Positions 1 to 7,370 of a stretch of 53,813 nt of DNA are shown here, in pieces (position 1 is the stretch's first letter; each line of letters opens with the position of its first letter). The notes below the pieces were generated by a model. That model was given only the letters and a program-made list of their open reading frames with translations. It ran no database searches and had not been told where the DNA came from. The translations under genes were made by a program, and so were the position numbers. Source of the DNA: Anaerolinea sp. (GTDB lineage: Bacteria > Chloroflexota > Anaerolineae > Anaerolineales > Anaerolineaceae); the NCBI GenBank assembly GCA_029975055.1, contig JARKPU010000033.1, positions 1 through 53,813 on the forward strand, in the 5' to 3' direction.

Positions 1-1972
1 AACGGACGCCGCGCAGCGCCAGCGGGATAAGTAGCGGAATGATGACTGCGTTGAAGATCAGCGCCGACAGCACGGCACTGGCCGGGCTGCTCAACTGCAT
101 CACATTGAGCGCGGCCATCTGCGGGATCGCCGCTGCGAACAGCGCCGGCAGGATAGCGAAGTACTTCGACACATCGTTGGCCAGCGAGAAGGTGGTCAGC
201 GCGCCGCGCGTGATCAGTTGCTGCTTGCCGATCTCGACCACGGCGAGCAATTTGGCCGGATCGCTGTCGAGATCGACCATGTTGCCGGCCTCCTTGGCCG
301 CCTGAGTACCCGAGTTCATGGCCAAGCCAACGTCGGCCTGGGCTAGCGCGGGCGCGTCGTTGGTACCGTCGCCAACCATAGCAACCAATCGGCCGGCGCT
401 CTGCTCGGCACGGATGCGCGCCAGCTTATCTTCCGGGCGCGCCTCGGCGATGTAATCGTCGACACCTGCCTCAGCAGCGATGTTGGCGGCAGTCAGTGGG
501 TTGTCGCCGGTGATCATCACGGTTTTGATGCCCATCTTGCGCAACTGGGCAAAACGTTCTTTCAGCCCACCTTTGACGATATCCTTCAGGTGGATCACGC
601 CCAGCGGGCAGTCGTTGCGGGTGACGATCAATGGCGTGCCGCCGTTCCCGGCAATCCGCTCCACCGCAGCAGGCAGTTCCTCCGGGATGCGCCCGCCCAG
701 GGATTGAACGTAGGCCAGCATCGTGTCTGGCGCGCCCTTGTAAATGGTGGTGTGATCGAAGCTCACCCCGCTCATGCGCGTTTGAGCCGAGAAGGGGATA
801 AACTGCATGCCCAACGGCATCGCGTCCGATGGGCTGACCGTCCGCCCGCGCAGGCCGTACTGCTCCTTGGCCAGCACCACAATCGAGCGGCCCTCCGGGG
901 TTTCATCAGCCAGCGAGGAAAGCTGCGCGGCCTCTACCAGCGCTTCCTCGGTTGTGCCCCCGACCGGGATAAACTCAACGGCCTGGCGGTTGCCCAGGGT
1001 GATGGTCCCGGTTTTATCCAGCAGCAGCACATCCACATCCCCAGCGGCTTCGATGGCCCGCCCGGAAAGGGCAATCACGTTGCGCTGGATCAGACGGTCC
1101 ATCCCGGCGATGCCGATGGCGGACAGCAGTCCACCAATGGTGGTGGGGATCAGGCAGACCAGCAGGGCAATCAGCACGGTGATTGAAATGGGCTGGCCCG
1201 CCCCGGCCGTCTTGACGCTGTAGAGCGAGTAGGGCAGCAGAGTGATACAGACAGTCAGAAAGATGATGGTGAATGCGGCCAGAAGGATGTTGAGCGCGAT
1301 TTCGTTGGGTGTCTTTTGCCGTTTCGCGCCTTCTACCAGCGAGATCATCCGGTCGAGAAAGCCTTCCCCTGGGTTGGCGGTCACTTCAATGACCAACCAA
1401 TCCGAAAGCACGCGCGTCCCACCGGTCACCGCGCTGCGGTCCCCGCCTGACTCTCGGATGACCGGGGCGGATTCGCCGGTGACGGCGGATTCATCCACTG
1501 AGGCGATTCCCTCTGTAACTTCCCCGTCAGCCGGGATCAGGTCGCCGGCCTCCACCAGAATATGGTCACCCTGGCGCAGCAGAGTGGAGGGCGTGAGTAT
1601 GAACCGGGTGGGTTTTCCACTGTCTAGATGCCCTTTCTCCAATTTCTTGGCCTGGGTCTCCTGGCGGGTTTTACGCAGTGCTTCAGCCTGGGCTTTGCCG
1701 CGCCCTTCAGCCAGCGCTTCGGAGAAGTTGGCGAACAGCACCGTAAACCACAGCCACAGGCTGATCGCAGCGATAAAACTGGAAGGTTCTTCGCTGCGGT
1801 CGACCGAAGACTGCGCCCAGAGCAGCGTGGTCAACAGGCTGCCCACTTCCACCACAAACATGACCGGGTTGTGGATCATCCGGCGCGGGTCCAGCTTGCG
1901 GAATGCGTCGGCCAGCGCCCGCTGGTACAACCCTTTTGAAAAAGAGAAGGATTTCTTAATCGGATTCCGCAT
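1..1972 (-). CDS. kdpB: Potassium-transporting P-type ATPase subunit B (partial)
   Basis: This is the catalytic P-type ATPase subunit of the high-affinity K+ pump KdpFABC in the cytoplasmic membrane; it hydrolyses ATP to energise K+ uptake through KdpA. About 657 residues are present and the C-terminus is cut by the left window edge (family length about 680-700). Visible motifs are the phosphorylation site DKTGT near residue 310, TGES in the actuator domain and [10 protein letters not shown] near residue 520. The last residues in the window (IPLALRGVR) match the typical C-terminal helix region. The ATG lies 2 bp after the kdpA stop, so translation is probably coupled. No frameshift is seen. 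Confidence 0.97.
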   Translation of the reverse strand, partial: MRNPIKKSFSFSKGLYQRALADAFRKLDPRRMIHNPVMFVVEVGSLLTTLLWAQSSVDRSEEPSSFIAAISLWLWFTVLFANFSEALAEGRGKAQAEALRKTRQETQAKKLEKGHLDSGKPTRFILTPSTLLRQGDHILVEAGDLIPADGEVTEGIASVDESAVTGESAPVIRESGGDRSAVTGGTRVLSDWLVIEVTANPGEGFLDRMISLVEGAKRQKTPNEIALNILLAAFTIIFLTVCITLLPYSLYSVKTAGAGQPISITVLIALLVCLIPTTIGGLLSAIGIAGMDRLIQRNVIALSGRAIEAAGDVDVLLLDKTGTITLGNRQAVEFIPVGGTTEEALVEAAQLSSLADETPEGRSIVVLAKEQYGLRGRTVSPSDAMPLGMQFIPFSAQTRMSGVSFDHTTIYKGAPDTMLAYVQSLGGRIPEELPAAVERIAGNGGTPLIVTRNDCPLGVIHLKDIVKGGLKERFAQLRKMGIKTVMITGDNPLTAANIAAEAGVDDYIAEARPEDKLARIRAEQSAGRLVAMVGDGTNDAPALAQADVGLAMNSGTQAAKEAGNMVDLDSDPAKLLAVVEIGKQQLITRGALTTFSLANDVSKYFAILPALFAAAIPQMAALNVMQLSSPASAVLSALIFNAVIIPLLIPLALRGVR

Positions 1973-1974
1973 TC

Positions 1975-3693
1975 CTACCTGCCGATCATCATTAATTGTT
2001 CAATCATCGGTCCCAATGCCAGGGCCGGGACAAAATTGAGCGCGCCGACCAACAGAATGACGCCGCTCAGCCAGCCCAGGAACAGCCCGGAGGTGGTCGA
2101 GAGCGTGCCTGCGCTGGGGGGAACGAATTTCTTGTTCGCCAGCGAACCGGCCAGCGCCAGGGTGGGGACGGCCAGCCCAAAGCGGCCGACGAGCATGGCC
2201 AGGGCGCCGGTGAGGTTGTAGAAGAGGTTGTTCCCGGAAAGCCCAGCGAACGCGCTGCCGTTGTTATTGCCCTGGGAGGTAAAGGCGTACAGGATCTCAC
2301 TGAAGCCGTGCGGGCCAGGGTTCAGCACCGCGCTTTGCCCGGGCGCGGTCACGACTGCCAGGGCCGTTAAGCCCAGCACGGTCAGCGGCATGATCAGAAT
2401 GAGCAGCGCGGCCATTTTCATCTCGAAGACCTCGATCTTTTTCCCCAGATATTCGGGCGTGCGACCCACCATTAGCCCGGCGATGAAGACGGCCACAATG
2501 ACGAACACCAGCATACCGTACAGCCCGGAACCCACTCCGCCGAGGATGACTTCGCCTAACAGCATCATTACCATTGGCGCCAGCCCACCCAGCGGGGTGA
2601 AGGAATCGTGCATGGAGTCGACCGCGCCGTTGGAAGTGGCCGTAGTCGTTACGGCGAACAAGGCAGATCGCGCAATGCCGAAACGGACTTCCTTACCCTC
2701 CATATTCCCGCCGGGCTGGAGCAGGTTGGCAGTTTGATCCACGCCCAAGACAGCCAGATGGGGATTTCCAGTGGATTCCGCTACATAGGCCATTCCGGTG
2801 AAGACCGCCAGGAAGATAATCATCACTGCCAACAGCGCCCAGCCCTGTTTGGTGTCTCCCACCATCTTTCCAAAGGTATAGGTTAAAGCCGCTGGAATCG
2901 CGGTTTGTGATAGCACCAGTAGGAAATCAGTCAGCGGGTTGGGATTTTCAAAGGGATGCGCGGCGTTGGCGTTAAAGAAGCCGCCGCCATTGGTGCCTAA
3001 GTGTTTGATCGCCAACTGCGAAGCAACCGGCCCGAGGGCAATGGTTTGCGGGCTACTCTGGCTGTTATTGACGATGACGGTGGGTGAAAACGTCTGCACC
3101 ACACCTTGAGAAACGAACACCATCGCCAACAGGATGGACAGGGGTAACAGGATATAGAGCACGCTGCGGGTCAGGTCAACCCAGAAATTCCCTAACAGCC
3201 GCGTGTTATGACGCGTAAAGCCGCGAATAAACGCCATCAGTATGGCCATGCCCGTGGCGGCGGAGAGGAAGTTCTGCACCGTCATCCCCAGCATCTGGGT
3301 CAGGTCGCTCATAGTCGATTCTCCGCCGTAATTCTGCCAGTTGGTGTTGGTGACGAAGCTCACCGCCGTATTGAACGCCAGATCTGGGGCCACAGCGCCC
3401 AGGTGCTGCGGGTTGAGCGGCAGGACACCCTGGATCTGCTGGAGCAGGTAAAGGAAAAGAATGCCCACCAGGTTGAAGAGCAGCATCACAGCTGCATAGG
3501 TAGCCCAATTCATTTCATCATCTGGGGCAATCCCGCCCAGGCGGTAAAGCAGCCGCTCGACAGGTGAGAGGATAGGGCTGAGGAATGTCCTTTCGCCCTG
3601 GTAAGCCTTTTTCATATAAAGGCCTAACGGTTTAACCAGTAAGATCAAAGTTATAAAATATGCGGCGATTTGCATCCAGCCATTGAGAGTCAT
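1975..3693 (-). CDS. kdpA: Potassium-transporting ATPase subunit A
   Basis: K+-selective channel-like subunit of KdpFABC, 572 residues, close to the usual length. It has about ten membrane segments and the four pore-loop regions of the family: [47 protein letters not shown] and the glycine-rich stretch with [11 protein letters not shown]. The ATG overlaps the kdpF stop codon by one base (TAATG), and kdpB follows directly. The order kdpF-A-B is the standard operon; kdpC would lie outside the window. No kdpDE is visible upstream. Confidence 0.98.
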   Translation of the reverse strand: MTLNGWMQIAAYFITLILLVKPLGLYMKKAYQGERTFLSPILSPVERLLYRLGGIAPDDEMNWATYAAVMLLFNLVGILFLYLLQQIQGVLPLNPQHLGAVAPDLAFNTAVSFVTNTNWQNYGGESTMSDLTQMLGMTVQNFLSAATGMAILMAFIRGFTRHNTRLLGNFWVDLTRSVLYILLPLSILLAMVFVSQGVVQTFSPTVIVNNSQSSPQTIALGPVASQLAIKHLGTNGGGFFNANAAHPFENPNPLTDFLLVLSQTAIPAALTYTFGKMVGDTKQGWALLAVMIIFLAVFTGMAYVAESTGNPHLAVLGVDQTANLLQPGGNMEGKEVRFGIARSALFAVTTTATSNGAVDSMHDSFTPLGGLAPMVMMLLGEVILGGVGSGLYGMLVFVIVAVFIAGLMVGRTPEYLGKKIEVFEMKMAALLILIMPLTVLGLTALAVVTAPGQSAVLNPGPHGFSEILYAFTSQGNNNGSAFAGLSGNNLFYNLTGALAMLVGRFGLAVPTLALAGSLANKKFVPPSAGTLSTTSGLFLGWLSGVILLVGALNFVPALALGPMIEQLMMIGR

Positions 3694-3782
3694 TAGAACT
3701 TCTCCGGTTTAAGTAGCGCGACAAACAGATATACCAATAGAAGCAGGGCCAGGATGCCCGCAATCCAATCCATTGGGGTCAT
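3693..3782 (-). CDS. kdpF: KdpF small membrane subunit
   Basis: A 29-residue single-span peptide (begins MTPMDWIAGILALLLLV, ends KPEKF) that matches KdpF, the small stabilising subunit of the Kdp complex. GAGGAG lies about 8 nt upstream of its ATG. Its start overlaps the stop of an upstream short ORF (ATGA) and its stop overlaps kdpA's start (TAATG), so three short steps of translational coupling lead into kdpA. Size, single helix and position make the call firm. Confidence 0.92.
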   Translation of the reverse strand: MTPMDWIAGILALLLLVYLFVALLKPEKF

Positions 3783-3877
3783 AAGCAATGCTCCTCAATG
3801 CATTTCGGACGGCTGAATCCGTTGATGAAGCCGGTGGAGAACAAACCCTTCTGATTTAAATAAAAGACATCGATCAT
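3779..3877 (-). CDS. Leader peptide ORF upstream of kdpF (32 aa)
   Basis: An ORF of 32 codons begins with ATG 5 nt after a strong GGAGG and ends in TGA overlapping the kdpF ATG. The peptide (MIDVFYLNQKGLFSTGF, then INGFSRPKCIEEHCL) matches no family I know and has no clear membrane segment. The strong SD and the ATGA overlap suggest it is translated and coupled to kdpF, perhaps as a regulatory leader. The SD and start sit in the loop and arm of an inverted repeat. It could instead be a chance ORF in the 5' UTR; the overlap geometry is the main argument for it. Confidence 0.5.
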   Translation of the reverse strand: MIDVFYLNQKGLFSTGFINGFSRPKCIEEHCL

Positions 3878-3897
3878 ACTTTCCTCCGATCGATGTC
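3866..3897 (-). promoter_or_regulatory. Hairpin around the leader-ORF ribosome-binding site
   Basis: Perfect 10-bp inverted repeat GACATCGATC / GATCGATGTC (3866-3875 and 3888-3897) with a 12-nt loop. On the kdp mRNA the loop contains GGAGG and the 3' arm starts at the leader ATG. The hairpin could control access of ribosomes to the leader. It could also be a DNA operator because the arms are palindromic (ATCGAT). Confidence 0.5.
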
Positions 3898-3901
3898 CAA
3901 T

Positions 3902-3931
3902 GTACGCTATTCGTTGTTAAGTTCGTGTTAA
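3902..3931 (-). promoter_or_regulatory. Putative kdp promoter with OmpR/PhoB-type direct repeat
   Basis: Read on the minus strand there is an exact TTAACA-N5-TTAACA direct repeat (3926-3931 and 3915-3920), an 11-bp period typical of sites for winged-helix OmpR/PhoB-family response regulators (B. subtilis PhoP boxes have this form). A possible -10 (TACATT) lies 10 bp downstream. KdpE belongs to this regulator family, so a KdpE-like factor is the natural candidate, by inference. Confidence 0.45.
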
Positions 3932-3990
3932 GGAAAATGAATTACATAATATGCGTAGAAATAAAATCTAAAGTTGGGTGGATTCTTGTC

Positions 3991-4076
3991 GTCCAAAAGG
4001 CATTGGACGACCAGTTTTGGCTGAAATGGTCAGAAAATCAGGGTTTTTAAGCCATTTATCTGCTTAAAAACTGGTC
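3991..4076. repeat. Nested inverted repeats between kdp and the HTH gene
   Basis: Three inverted repeats overlap here: GTCCAA / TTGGAC (3991-3996, 4003-4008), GACCAGTTTT / AAAACTGGTC (4009-4018, 4067-4076) and TTTTTAAGC / GCTTAAAAA (4043-4051, 4062-4070). None ends in a clear T-run. The stretch 3932-4208 otherwise holds no gene I can support. Confidence 0.45.
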
Positions 4077-4208
4077 ATACAATCTTTCTCATTCCTGCGA
4101 TGAGCCATCGACAAGGAATAATTGCCTGACTTCAGTATGGAATGTAATCAGGAGTAGGACTGAGAAGTTATTGGAGATTTAGATGCAGACAGGTAGGGGG
4201 AAACTTGC

Positions 4209-4847
4209 TTATGTCGATCGAGAAGAGGATGGAGCAGGAATTCGACTGGCTTGCGGCATCAAGTATGGGGTGGAAAAGGGGATGCGATCCGAGGTTTCAT
4301 TGATCAGGGTGTGCAGGTCAGATAGTCTCACCCTACGACCATGTTTGGGATTTTTTATGCTGGGGTCCCGATACCCTGGAAGCTGACCACGCGTCATCCG
4401 CTGGGATAAAACACTGAGCGACATACCGCTAATCTCCGCGGCTGCGCTCAGTGTTATGAGTTGGTCCTGATTCGCCCAGACCTTTGCACACAGAATCATA
4501 AAACCGACTGGGCTGGCCCAGAAGGCATCCGGTGTCTTGTGGAAAACAGGTCCCTGGTTCAGCCAGGCTTCAACGGCTTCGCAATCGGCCAGGATCTGTG
4601 TAGCAAGGTCTTCTGACCAGGGATGAACTTCCTGCCTGGATTCAGCCGCCGCGATGTCTTCCGCAACCTCAGCAATCCGCACCAGGCGCTGCCCAATTTC
4701 TGATCCGAACAGCAGATCTACCGGCGCTTCGCCAATCTGGATGGTTGCGCCTGTCGCCGCAGCAAGCTGCGTGTTGACAGCCGTCCACCAGTTGACCAGT
4801 AGCGTCTTAATTTCTTGTTCTGCTGTTGAAGTGATCCGAGCCATCAT
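4209..4847 (-). CDS. HTH-domain protein of unknown function
   Basis: A 212-residue soluble protein I do not recognise. The N-terminal ~120 residues are helical with no known motif. Residues ~130-185 (ITLSAAAEISGMSLSVLSQR followed by MTRGQLPGYRDPS and HGRRVRLSDLHTLI) resemble a MerR/excisionase-type helix-turn-helix with wing, so DNA binding is likely. A good divergent promoter lies upstream, sharing its region with the promoter at 4956. The protein is a candidate for binding the twin palindromes there; that is inference from position only. Confidence 0.7.
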   Translation of the reverse strand: MMARITSTAEQEIKTLLVNWWTAVNTQLAAATGATIQIGEAPVDLLFGSEIGQRLVRIAEVAEDIAAAESRQEVHPWSEDLATQILADCEAVEAWLNQGPVFHKTPDAFWASPVGFMILCAKVWANQDQLITLSAAAEISGMSLSVLSQRMTRGQLPGYRDPSIKNPKHGRRVRLSDLHTLINETSDRIPFSTPYLMPQASRIPAPSSSRST

Positions 4848-4896
4848 TTACCTCGATCGTTTTAGGACATTTGCCTGAATTTTGGTTCCCGCTCTT

Positions 4897-4925
4897 ATTT
4901 TACCTTTCTATCCTGGATTTTTCAA
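4897..4925 (-). promoter_or_regulatory. Promoter of the HTH gene
   Basis: On the minus strand TTGAAA (4920-4925), a 17-bp spacer and TAAAAT (4897-4902) form a good sigma70-type promoter, 50 bp upstream of the HTH gene start. Confidence 0.6.
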
Positions 4926-4936
4926 GAGAATTTCAT

Positions 4937-4985
4937 AATTTTATAAAATTGCCTCTTGACAACAGCTTTATAATTTTATAAAATT
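4937..4985. promoter_or_regulatory. Twin 14-bp palindromic operators
   Basis: The perfect palindrome AATTTTATAAAATT occurs twice, at 4937-4950 and 4972-4985, start to start 35 bp apart. The first lies between the divergent promoters just upstream of the plus-strand -35. The second covers the plus-strand -10. This is the geometry of a repressor that could bridge two sites. Confidence 0.6.
4956..4984 (+). promoter_or_regulatory. Strong plus-strand promoter
   Basis: TTGACA (4956-4961), 17-bp spacer, TAAAAT (4979-4984). The expected transcription start is about 4991, exactly where the candidate structured RNA begins. The -10 is embedded in the second palindrome. Confidence 0.7.
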
Positions 4986-4990
4986 GAAGC

Positions 4991-5222
4991 ATGAGTAGAA
5001 ATTATAGGACTTCCACGATATCGCCAATAACTCGCTGGTCTGGTTTAGATCATAAAGCGTTCGATCTAGCGTCCCGGCATGAAACAGGATTTGCCGGTGA
5101 GCAGGCTGGTATTGTGGTCCTGCCCATAACGAATACGAAAGCGCCTGGAGGGAGATGGAGCTAAGCAGTTGAGCGAGTCCATCTATTGAAAAGGCGCGAA
5201 GGAAGAAACCCTTCGCGTTTTT
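4991..5222 (+). ncRNA. Candidate structured RNA or leader upstream of the tRNA array
   Basis: Between a strong promoter and a strong terminator lie about 230 nt with successive hairpins: TAGATC/GATCTA (5046-5051, 5063-5068), CCGGCA/TGCCGG (5074-5079, 5092-5097), GCAGG/CCTGC (5101-5105, 5119-5123) and GCGCCT/AGGCGC (5141-5146, 5192-5197) enclosing GATGGA/TCCATC (5154-5159, 5178-5183). The AGGCGC arm overlaps the 5' arm of the terminator, so the two structures exclude each other, as in an attenuator. I cannot match it to 6S, SRP, RNase P, tmRNA or T-box RNA. A 57-codon ORF starts at 4991 (MSRNYRTSTISP) but would be leaderless and shows no family signature. Confidence 0.5.
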
Positions 5223-5225
5223 CTT
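5195..5225 (+). terminator. Rho-independent terminator
   Basis: CGCGAAGG (5195-5202) and CCTTCGCG (5210-5217) form a perfect 8-bp stem followed by TTTTT. Confidence 0.85.
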
Positions 5226-5232
5226 TCTCCAG

Positions 5233-5262
5233 GGCGCAATGGGTAACCAAAGCGCCTTTTTT
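5233..5262 (+). terminator. Second tandem terminator
   Basis: GGCGC (5233-5237) pairs with GCGCC (5252-5256), followed by six T. It lies 8 bp after the first terminator, so most transcription from the 4956 promoter should stop before the tRNA array. Confidence 0.6.
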
Positions 5263-5285
5263 ATTTGAACCTTAATAACTGAAAA

Positions 5286-5306
5286 CCAGGTGATTGCGAC
5301 ACCTGG
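5286..5306 (+). repeat. Perfect hairpin upstream of tRNA-Asp
   Basis: CCAGGTG and CACCTGG flank a 7-nt loop (ATTGCGA). There is no T-run. It may be a processing or structural element at the head of the array. Confidence 0.4.
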
Positions 5307-5370
5307 CACGCGTAAGATAAAGAAGATTAATTCGCTGCAAGCGTGCTTGATTGTAAACGCCTGCAGCTTT

Positions 5371-5444
5371 GGCCCCGTGGTGTAACTGGCCAACACACAG
5401 CACTGTCGATGCTGAGACTGCCGGATCGTTGCCGGTCGGGGTCG
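5371..5444 (+). tRNA. tRNA-Asp(GTC)
   Basis: First tRNA of the array. Acceptor GGCCCCG/CGGGGTC, D stem GTGT/ACAC, anticodon stem CAGCA/TGCTG with loop CTGTCGA (GTC), discriminator G. The T loop is ATCGTTG, so T54 is A and A58 is T. CCA is not encoded. Confidence 0.9.
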
Positions 5445-5528
5445 CCTAGTATTCCATTTCGTTTTTTTCAGAACTTACTCAGCAGAACAAAGAGAAAGCA
5501 TTTCTTTTTAATTCAGATCAATTTTTCT

Positions 5529-5601
5529 GCGGCCATGATGTAAGGGCTTAGCATACTGCTTTCTCACAGCAGTTACGTCGGTTCAAAGCCGGCTGGCCGC
5601 A
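5529..5601 (+). tRNA. tRNA-Glu(CTC)
   Basis: Acceptor GCGGCCA/TGGCCGC, D stem ATGT/GCAT, anticodon arm CTGCT-TTCTCAC-AGCAG, T loop TTCAAAG. The isotype is taken from the anticodon only. Confidence 0.85.
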
Positions 5602-5607
5602 CAATTT

Positions 5608-5680
5608 GCCGCTGTAGCTCAGCTGGTAGAGCACCTGTCCTGTAAACAGGTCGTCATGGGGTCGAGGCCCATCAGCGGCT
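5608..5680 (+). tRNA. tRNA-Thr(TGT) with C33
   Basis: Acceptor GCCGCTG/CAGCGGC; anticodon arm CCTGT-CCTGTAA-ACAGG. Position 33, normally an invariant U, is C. The T loop GTCGAGG has G in place of T54. Confidence 0.88.
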
Positions 5681-5686
5681 CTTTTT

Positions 5687-5757
5687 GCGGGTATCGTCTA
5701 ACGGCAGGACGGCTGCCTTCCAAGCAGCTCGCGGTGGTTCGAATCCACCTATCCGCT
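5687..5757 (+). tRNA. tRNA-Gly(TCC)
   Basis: Acceptor GCGGGTA/TATCCGC, anticodon arm GCTGC-CTTCCAA-GCAGC, T loop TTCGAAT. All invariant positions are normal. Confidence 0.93.
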
Positions 5758-5763
5758 CCTTTT

Positions 5764-5848
5764 GGGTCGGTATCCAATTTGGAAACGGAGACTGACTGTA
5801 AATCAGCCGGGTAGAAACCCTATATTGGTTCAAATCCAATCCGGCCCA
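5764..5848 (+). tRNA. tRNA-Tyr(GTA)
   Basis: Class II tRNA with a long variable arm. Acceptor GGGTCGG/CCGGCCC, loop CTGTAAA, T loop TTCAAAT. The outer pair of the anticodon stem is an A27-C43 mismatch. Confidence 0.92.
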
Positions 5849-5875
5849 CTATCTTTTGAAAGGAGGTCCATTCCG

Positions 5876-6343
5876 GTGATCGCCACCATCACAGCCACCA
5901 CATACTTTACCAATAACATCGTGATCCATCGCCAGGTATCTCTGGCCCGCGCGGTTACCCTAATGGATCATGCCAACGCTATTATTCCGCCGGACGCCGA
6001 TTTGCTCGAGGTGCGCAGCACCAGCCAGACCATGTTGGTGCCGGCTGTCATTATCTTTAGCGTTGACAAGGCTTTTGTTCCGCACGTGCCGATGCCGACA
6101 AAGGCTGGGATTTACCGCCGAGATCGGGGCATGTGCGCGTACTGCGGGCGTTCCATTTCTTTCGGGGATGCAAGTATGGATCACATTGTTCCGCAGTCAT
6201 TAGGTGGCCCGGCTACCTGGGACAACCTGGTCAACGCCTGCCGGCGCTGCAACGAGAAGAAGGCGAATCGAACGCCTGAGCAAGCGGGAATGCCGCTGCG
6301 ATTCAAGCCCTTTACACCAAAGGTGCGCCTTCGACCGGAATAA
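5876..6343 (+). CDS. HNH endonuclease embedded in the tRNA array
   Basis: A 155-residue protein starting at GTG, 9 nt after AAAGGAGGT; this is the only start with a good SD. The C-terminal half is an HNH nuclease module: CAYCGR near residue 87, DHIVPQSLGG carrying the catalytic His, then NLVNACRRCNEKK with the second Cys pair. The N-terminal ~75 residues are unassigned. Free-standing HNH genes of this type are widespread and include homing-type nucleases. Its place between tRNA-Tyr and tRNA-Ala, as the only protein gene in the array, suggests array mobility or maintenance, but its target is unknown. Confidence 0.9.
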   Translation: MIATITATTYFTNNIVIHRQVSLARAVTLMDHANAIIPPDADLLEVRSTSQTMLVPAVIIFSVDKAFVPHVPMPTKAGIYRRDRGMCAYCGRSISFGDASMDHIVPQSLGGPATWDNLVNACRRCNEKKANRTPEQAGMPLRFKPFTPKVRLRPE

Positions 6344-6363
6344 ATGGTTTTCAGTGTTCACAC

Positions 6364-6398
6364 GGATCCTGGTAACCAGGGGGATATTGCCAGGATCC
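6364..6398 (+). repeat. Inverted repeat downstream of the HNH gene
   Basis: GGATCCTGG (6364-6372) and CCAGGATCC (6390-6398) form a perfect 9-bp stem with a 17-nt loop. There is no T-run, so it is unlikely to be a simple terminator. It could be an mRNA end or the recognition site of the nuclease. No gene is seen from 6344 to 6482. Confidence 0.5.
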
Positions 6399-6482
6399 TG
6401 AGGGGATGTATTTCAACGGCAGAATCCTCGCCTGATAAGAGAGAGACGAATGTTCGACTCATTCCATCCCTACTGTTTCTAT

Positions 6483-6555
6483 GGGCCCGTAGCTTAATTG
6501 GGAGAGCACCCGGTTTGCACCCGGAAGACCGCAGGTTTGATGCCTGTCGGGTCCA
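6483..6555 (+). tRNA. tRNA-Ala(TGC)
   Basis: Acceptor GGGCCCG/CGGGTCC, anticodon loop TTTGCAC. It has a C27-A43 mismatch in the anticodon stem and T loop TTTGATG (C56 is T). Confidence 0.9.
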
Positions 6556-6562
6556 CCTTTTT

Positions 6563-6644
6563 GGTCGAGTGGTGGAAATGGTAGACACGCCTGCTTCAAA
6601 ACCAGGTGCCGAAAGGTGTGCAGGTTCAATTCCTGTCTTGACCA
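6563..6644 (+). tRNA. tRNA-Leu(CAA)
   Basis: Class II tRNA. Acceptor GGTCGAG/CTTGACC, anticodon arm CCTGC-TTCAAAA-CCAGG with a C31-C39 mismatch, T loop TTCAATT. Confidence 0.88.
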
Positions 6645-6661
6645 CAGTCGAATAAAAGACT

Positions 6662-6734
6662 GCCGCTTTAGCTCAGTTGGTAGAGCGCATGTTTCGTAAA
6701 CATGAGGTCTCCGGATCATCACCGGAAAGCGGCT
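6662..6734 (+). tRNA. tRNA-Thr(CGT)
   Basis: Acceptor GCCGCTT/AAGCGGC, anticodon arm CATGT-TTCGTAA-ACATG. The T loop ATCATCA departs strongly from the TTCRANN consensus (T54A, A58T). Confidence 0.88.
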
Positions 6735-6739
6735 CTTTC

Positions 6740-6812
6740 GCCTTCGTAGCTCAATCGGAAGAGCAAGCGCCTTTTAAGTGCGAGGTTAAGGGTCCGAGCC
6801 CCTTCGGAGGCA
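6740..6812 (+). tRNA. tRNA-Lys(TTT)
   Basis: Acceptor GCCTTCG/CGGAGGC, anticodon loop CTTTTAA. It has an A27-G43 mismatch and T loop TCCGAGC, in which the invariant T55 is C. Confidence 0.9.
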
Positions 6813-6847
6813 TGAAGAAGATAAAAAAACAGGCAAAAAGTTCTTAT

Positions 6848-6920
6848 ACCCTCGTAACTCAGCTGGCAGAGTGCCATCCTCTTAAGTTGGAAGTCCCGAG
6901 TTCGAGCCTCGGCGGGGGTA
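6848..6920 (+). tRNA. tRNA-Lys(CTT)
   Basis: Acceptor ACCCTCG/CGGGGGT, anticodon arm CCATC-CTCTTAA-GTTGG (T30-T40 mismatch), T loop TTCGAGC. Confidence 0.9.
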
Positions 6921-6931
6921 CTGGTTTTTTT

Positions 6932-7005
6932 TGGGGCGTAGCGCAGCCCGGCAGCGCGCGTCGATCGGGCCGATGAGGTCGAAGGTTCAAATCCTTTCGC
7001 CCCGA
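6932..7005 (+). tRNA. tRNA-Pro(CGG)
   Basis: Acceptor TGGGGCG/CGCCCCG (first pair T-G instead of the usual C-G of tRNA-Pro), D stem GCGC/GCGC, anticodon arm CGTCG-ATCGGGC-CGATG, T loop TTCAAAT. Confidence 0.9.
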
Positions 7006-7024
7006 CCTTCAAAGGAAGAGTAGT

Positions 7025-7097
7025 GCCCACATGGCTCAGTAGGCAGAGCGTGCCCTTGGTAAGGGCAAGGTCACGGGTCCGATTCCCGTTGTGGGCT
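7025..7097 (+). tRNA. tRNA-Thr(GGT)
   Basis: Acceptor GCCCACA/TGTGGGC, anticodon arm TGCCC-TTGGTAA-GGGCA. The T loop TCCGATT has C in place of T55. Confidence 0.9.
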
Positions 7098-7101
7098 CCT
7101 G

Positions 7102-7119
7102 AGCCGCGAAAACGTGGCT
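7102..7119 (+). repeat. Spacer hairpin, copy 1
   Basis: AGCCGCG-AAAA-CGTGGCT forms a 7-bp stem just upstream of tRNA-Ser(CGA). A covarying copy lies at 7371-7388 upstream of tRNA-Pro(TGG). Confidence 0.6.
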
Positions 7120-7121
7120 GA

Positions 7122-7209
7122 TGGGGTGTGCAGGAGAGGCTTATCTGGCCTGTCTCGAAAACAGGTATCGGTTGATCACCGATCATCCGTTCAAATCGGA
7201 TCGCCCCAG
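7122..7209 (+). tRNA. tRNA-Ser(CGA)
   Basis: Class II tRNA. Acceptor TGGGGTG/CGCCCCA, anticodon arm CCTGT-CTCGAAA-ACAGG, long variable arm, T loop TTCAAAT, discriminator G as expected for Ser. Confidence 0.92.
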
Positions 7210-7214
7210 CTAGT

Positions 7215-7286
7215 GCGGGTATGGCCCAATGGAAGGGCGCTTCCTTGCCATGGAAGATCGTATGGGTTCAAGTCCCATTACCCGCT
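7215..7286 (+). tRNA. tRNA-Gly(GCC)
   Basis: Acceptor GCGGGTA/TACCCGC, anticodon arm CTTCC-TTGCCAT-GGAAG, T loop TTCAAGT. Confidence 0.93.
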
Positions 7287-7292
7287 CCTTTT

Positions 7293-7366
7293 GCTCCCTT
7301 AGCTCAATGGATCAGAGCGCCTGGTTTCGACCCAGAAGGTTGCGGGTTCAAGTCCTGCAGGGAGCG
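7293..7366 (+). tRNA. tRNA-Arg(TCG)
   Basis: Acceptor GCTCCCT/AGGGAGC, anticodon arm CCTGG-TTTCGAC-CCAGA with a C27-A43 mismatch, T loop TTCAAGT. Confidence 0.92.
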
Positions 7367-7370
7367 CCTG

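Noticed and set aside
4991..5164. 57-codon ORF starting at the predicted transcription start
   Set aside because: It would be leaderless, shows no family resemblance, and lies across stable hairpins, so a structured RNA is the better reading. Kept only as a note.
4968..5396. 142-codon minus-strand ORF overlapping the candidate RNA and tRNA-Asp
   Set aside because: It reads through two terminators and a tRNA gene on the other strand; no SD or domain.
6344..6655. 103-codon ORF across the HNH/tRNA-Ala/tRNA-Leu region
   Set aside because: It reads through two clear tRNA genes; many short ORFs in 5.5-9.7 kb are products of tRNA sequence.
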